NCBI GenBank assembly: GCA_017645985.1 | Contig: JAGCNK010000082.1 | Coordinates: forward strand, 1 to 8,472 | Length of the DNA stretch: 8,472 bases | Reading direction: 5' to 3' | Source: Bacteroidales bacterium | Lineage (GTDB): Bacteria > Bacteroidota > Bacteroidia > Bacteroidales > UBA3824 | Part shown: in pieces, positions 6,294 through 8,472 of the stretch | Position numbering within the stretch: position 1 is the first letter of the stretch | Layout of the letters: every line of letters begins with the position of its first letter | Program-made: the position numbers and the translations under genes | Notes under the pieces: generated by a model | Told to the model about the DNA's origin: nothing | The model's input: only the letters and a program-made list of their open reading frames with translations | Databases searched by the model: none

Positions 6294-6825
6294 ATAGGTA
6301 GTGCTGCAGATCGGTGCGGAGCTTTTTCAGGGCAATGGTCATCTGGTTCTCCACGGTTTTTTCCGAAATGCCGAGTTCGGCGGCTATTTCTGCGTTTTTC
6401 TTGTTCTCAAAACGGCTTTTGACAAATATCTCGCGGCATTTTTCTGGAAGGTTGTCGATTGCACGCCTGATGTTGTCCTTGAGGTCGGGTTCGGAAAAAG
6501 AGAGGTTGTCGTCAAATCCCGACTGAATCTCCTGCATTGCGAATTGCGCATATTTGTCTTTGATTTTCAGATGCTTGATGCGGTTGATGCAGGCGTTGGC
6601 GGTCCAGCGGTAGAGGTATGCTTTGAGCGACACGTTGATGTCGGTGGCGGGCGCTTTTTCCCAAAACGACACAAACACCTGCTGCACAAGTTCCTCGGCC
6701 TCGTCGAGCGAGCGCAGGTATTTGGCGGCAAACACTGTCAGCATACGGTAATACTGTTTGAAAAGCTGCTCAAAAGCGCTTTTGTTGCCATCTTTTATCT
6801 GTTTCAGGATTTCGTTGTCGTCCAT
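6292..6825 (-). CDS. ECF-type RNA polymerase sigma factor
   Basis: A 177-residue sigma-70-family protein of the extracytoplasmic-function group, directing RNA polymerase to a regulon not identifiable here. Region 2 spans roughly residues 15-80: AFEQLFKQYYRML, then DEAEELVQQVFVSFWEK (41-57), the core-binding and -10 recognition part. Region 4 spans about 122-172: LPEKCREIF (126-134) and the helix-turn-helix NAEIAAELGISEKTVENQM. There is no region 1.1 or 3, as expected for ECF. The frame extends upstream to an ATG at 6876, but a TATCTTTG promoter box lies inside that extension, so ATG 6825 is chosen. No anti-sigma gene (for example FecR-like) follows; the downstream neighbour is convergent rho. 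It is divergent from the lipoprotein/kinase frame, 139 bases away, which may be a functional partner. Confidence 0.93.
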   Translation of the reverse strand: MDDNEILKQIKDGNKSAFEQLFKQYYRMLTVFAAKYLRSLDEAEELVQQVFVSFWEKAPATDINVSLKAYLYRWTANACINRIKHLKIKDKYAQFAMQEIQSGFDDNLSFSEPDLKDNIRRAIDNLPEKCREIFVKSRFENKKNAEIAAELGISEKTVENQMTIALKKLRTDLQHYL

Positions 6826-6844
6826 TGTCTTATTCAAATATCCG

Positions 6845-6852
6845 CAAAGATA
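6845..6852 (-). promoter_or_regulatory. -7 box of the ECF sigma gene
   Basis: On the minus strand this reads TATCTTTG, an exact TAnnTTTG, 20 bases before ATG 6825. A degenerate GTTG (minus strand, 6877-6874) lies 21 bases upstream as a possible -33 element. The position supports the shorter sigma protein. Confidence 0.6.
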
Positions 6853-6904
6853 CGTCAAACTTTTATTATCATACAACTTTTATTAAAAAAAACGCCAAAA
6901 TATG

Positions 6905-6935
6905 TTTGTAAACCGTATTTGATTTCTTATATTTG
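6905..6935 (+). promoter_or_regulatory. Promoter of the lipoprotein/kinase frame
   Basis: TTTG at 6905-6908, exactly 19 bases, then TATATTTG at 6928-6935. This is a textbook Bacteroidetes promoter. Transcription should begin near 6942, with an A/T-rich leader of about 23 bases before ATG 6965. It is divergent from the sigma promoter. Confidence 0.82.
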
Positions 6936-6964
6936 TCTTTTAAAAAATAAACGAATTTTGTGTT

Positions 6965-8472
6965 ATGAAAAATATTGTTTACATTTTAATGGTCTCTCTA
7001 TTAGCGGTTAGCGTGTCGTGCGGCTTAGGCGGCGGCGAGTCTGAACGTCAGAGAGCCGACAGTCTCGAAGCCCTTCTGATGCAGTATATTGACGCCGACA
7101 ATCAAAAATCACTAATGCTGATGGACTACGAGCAGAGCATTTCTTCCTTTGGCAACTTCTTAGACAGCATAAAGATACGAGAGATGGCAATCGACAGTCT
7201 CAAGAGCGTTCTCAAGCGCAAAGGTGGCGGATCGTCATCGTCGGAGGCTCGTCAGATTCGCGACCTGGTTAAGCAGATGCAAGACTTTATTGCTCAGAAT
7301 CAGGATATTGCGGTTGAATTTCAAAAGTCGGGCTACAAAAACGCCACGGCGCAGCAGCTGATGAACCTGATGATAAATACGATAGAAAGCAAGCAGAAAG
7401 AGATTACGAGTCTCGCCTCCGAATTGGCAAGCCTCAAAATCAAAGTCAGGGACCTCGAGGACGAAAACGCCGGACTTGTGCAGGAGATTGCGCAGACCAC
7501 CCAGCAGAAAGAGGAGGCAGAGCAGACCGCAGCCAAACTGTCGCTCTCAAATATCAAAATCACGCTGCCCGACGTGCGCAAGGCTAAAAAAGTGGATTCT
7601 ATCAATATCCGTTTCAATATCAACGAAAACAAGTACACCCAGGCCCAGAACCTTACGGTCTACATCCGTATCACCGACCAGAAGGGTAATCTGCTAACTA
7701 ACTCTGAAACAGGATTTTTTGACTATCAGGGACGACAGATAGCATACACCACCAAAAAAACTGCGCATTATTCCGGAAAAAAGACACCTTTGAGCCTAAC
7801 TTGGCACACTGATGGCATTACTCTTACACCGGGTCAGTACACCGTAACGTTCTTTATGGACGATGTGGAACCGGAAGAGGCGTTTTTCAATTTAAAAAAA
7901 TATCGTTTGGCATATATGAGAAACATAGACGAACTTAAAAAACTGATTGACCAATATGTGCGCTCTGGTATGAACGAGGGCAAACGCGAGGCTCTGCGCA
8001 AACACGCCGCCGATATGGGTATCAATATGGGCGAGCTGCTTGTGCTTATCAAGAGCGCCGAAATAGAGATCGCGCACGTTACTGGCAAGCAGAACACCGA
8101 CTATCCCGACTCCAACGACGAAATGCCGCAGGGGTCTGGGTTCGTGTCTGACAATCAGGGTTCGGGCTTTGTGTCTGAGCCGCAGGGTTCGGGTTTCGTA
8201 GACGGTGAGTCTGATTCGGGCTCCGGATTCGTAAGCGATTCGCAGTCGGGAATGACCTCGATGCAGAACCTCTCAGCCGCTGGTGGCGACGTGTTTACCG
8301 AGGTGAAGCTTATCGACTCGTCGGGCGCAATGAGCGACATCTACAGCGCGGTGCATCTCGGACGCCGCAAGGTGATTATCAAGCGCATCAAGCAGCAGTA
8401 CCGCGACGACCAGCAATATATCGACCTGTTTTACAAAGAGTTTGACAATGCAGTCGCTCTAGAGCACAACTA
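6965..8472 (+). CDS. Coiled-coil lipoprotein fused in frame to a Ser/Thr-kinase-like domain (3' end beyond window)
   Basis: An uninterrupted frame of 502 codons to the window edge. Residues 1-18 are a signal peptide ending at Cys19 (SVSC then GLGGGE), a slightly atypical lipobox. About 137-192 is a heptad-like coiled coil (SKQKEITSLASELASLK and on). About 198-312 is a beta-rich domain (LPDVRK...LTVYIRITD...LTPGQYTVTFF...FFNLKK). From Met318 the character changes: a helical module (MRNIDELKKLIDQYV...LRKHAADMGINMGELLVLI), a GSGFV repeat linker (389-426), then a kinase N-lobe with the VIIK lysine Lys473 and the likely alpha-C Glu492 (KEF). The glycine loop is poor (SSGAMSDIY). No membrane helix separates the lipoprotein from the kinase, so a literal fusion would place a kinase outside the cytoplasm. 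Two proteins separated by frameshifting, internal initiation or a sequence error at the 7894-7900 A-run are serious alternatives. Confidence 0.75.
   Translation, partial: MKNIVYILMVSLLAVSVSCGLGGGESERQRADSLEALLMQYIDADNQKSLMLMDYEQSISSFGNFLDSIKIREMAIDSLKSVLKRKGGGSSSSEARQIRDLVKQMQDFIAQNQDIAVEFQKSGYKNATAQQLMNLMINTIESKQKEITSLASELASLKIKVRDLEDENAGLVQEIAQTTQQKEEAEQTAAKLSLSNIKITLPDVRKAKKVDSINIRFNINENKYTQAQNLTVYIRITDQKGNLLTNSETGFFDYQGRQIAYTTKKTAHYSGKKTPLSLTWHTDGITLTPGQYTVTFFMDDVEPEEAFFNLKKYRLAYMRNIDELKKLIDQYVRSGMNEGKREALRKHAADMGINMGELLVLIKSAEIEIAHVTGKQNTDYPDSNDEMPQGSGFVSDNQGSGFVSEPQGSGFVDGESDSGSGFVSDSQSGMTSMQNLSAAGGDVFTEVKLIDSSGAMSDIYSAVHLGRRKVIIKRIKQQYRDDQQYIDLFYKEFDNAVALEHN
7894..7900 (+). other. In-phase A_AAA_AAA heptamer at the lipoprotein/kinase joint
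   Basis: Zero-frame codons are TTA AAA AAA TAT, so the A-run has the X_XXY_YYZ phase of a -1 slippery site. A -1 slip adds 12 residues and stops at TAA 7936-7938. A skip of one base stops at TGA 7917-7919, overlapping ATG 7916 as ATGA. Purine-rich GGAAGAGG lies 13 bases upstream (7873-7880). No evident downstream stem was found by eye. Confidence 0.45.
7916..8472 (+). CDS. Alternative reading: separate cytoplasmic kinase-like protein starting at internal ATG
   Basis: In-frame ATG 7916 (Met318 of the long frame) begins what looks like an independent soluble protein: a short helical domain of about 55 residues, a glycine/acidic linker with four GSGFV units, and a Ser/Thr-kinase-like N-lobe (beta-3 VIIK; alpha-C FYKEF; then LEHN at the window edge). 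The N-lobe pattern, a GR-K-V-I-I-K strand and YRDDQQYIDLFYKEF, resembles Bacteroidota kinase-like proteins as I recall them. The start is favoured because the preceding segment ends like a final beta strand (FFNLKK) and kinases need cytosolic ATP. It shares the frame of the upstream lipoprotein and no stop intervenes. A weak TATCGTTTG string at 7901-7909 is too close to the ATG to act as its promoter. Confidence 0.4.
   Translation, partial: MRNIDELKKLIDQYVRSGMNEGKREALRKHAADMGINMGELLVLIKSAEIEIAHVTGKQNTDYPDSNDEMPQGSGFVSDNQGSGFVSEPQGSGFVDGESDSGSGFVSDSQSGMTSMQNLSAAGGDVFTEVKLIDSSGAMSDIYSAVHLGRRKVIIKRIKQQYRDDQQYIDLFYKEFDNAVALEHN
8129..8242 (+). repeat. Four tandem GSGFV linker repeats within the kinase-like coding region
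   Basis: The encoded units are QGSGFVSDN, QGSGFVSEP, QGSGFVDGESD and SGSGFVSDS (residues 389-426). The DNA copies are imperfect, with synonymous changes among ggt/ggg/ggc and ttc/ttt. They form a flexible acidic linker just before the kinase-like N-lobe. Confidence 0.8.

Noticed and set aside
6826..6876. Upstream ATG extending the sigma factor by 17 residues
   Set aside because: A TAnnTTTG promoter box lies inside this stretch, and ECF factors normally begin just before the region seen from ATG 6825.
6301..7011. 236-codon plus-strand open frame over the ECF sigma gene
   Set aside because: It is the antisense of the sigma gene, which has conserved regions 2 and 4, and it runs through promoters and into the next gene in another frame.

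Overview
The window looks like chromosomal DNA of a Bacteroidota bacterium, most likely order Bacteroidales. Four lines of evidence agree. Promoters follow the Bacteroidetes pattern (TTTG, about 19-20 bases, TAnnTTTG) with no purine-rich ribosome-binding sites. Rho carries a long Gln/Pro/Asn-rich insert. A small secreted protein ends in a type IX secretion (T9SS) sorting domain. The ECF sigma factor and kinase modules are of the kind common in this phylum. The presence of a T9SS signal argues against a typical gut Bacteroides and for a T9SS-bearing relative; this is inference.

Layout. 1-643 (minus): 5' part of pyrB, cut by the window edge. 792-2305 (plus): a two-gene operon, a rhomboid-family membrane protein followed 8 bases later by a fold-type-IV aminotransferase-like protein that seems to lack its PLP-binding residues. 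2323-2919 (minus): YqgE/AlgH family protein, convergent with the operon. 3088-3843 (plus): kdsB, CMP-KDO synthetase, divergent from yqgE behind a clear promoter. 3920-4279 (plus): a secreted miniprotein that is almost nothing but a T9SS sorting domain. 4399-6228 (plus): rho, with its own promoter, a leader hairpin and a good intrinsic terminator. 6292-6825 (minus): an ECF sigma factor, convergent with rho. 6965-8472 (plus): a long open frame starting as a coiled-coil lipoprotein and continuing, without a stop, into the N-lobe of a Ser/Thr-kinase-like domain that runs off the window.

Most of the window is housekeeping: pyrimidine synthesis, LPS core sugar activation and transcription termination. 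The accessory interest lies in three places. First, the lipoprotein-kinase frame joins an exported module to a domain that needs ATP, and the joint holds an in-phase A_AAA_AAA heptamer where a one-base shift would separate the two proteins. Second, the class-IV aminotransferase homologue looks like a pseudoenzyme. Third, there is a cargo-less T9SS sorting-domain protein. No tRNA, rRNA, CRISPR array, insertion sequence or phage gene was seen. No stretch over 300 bases lacks a gene; the five larger intergenic gaps (about 76-168 bases) are accounted for mainly by promoters and small inverted repeats.
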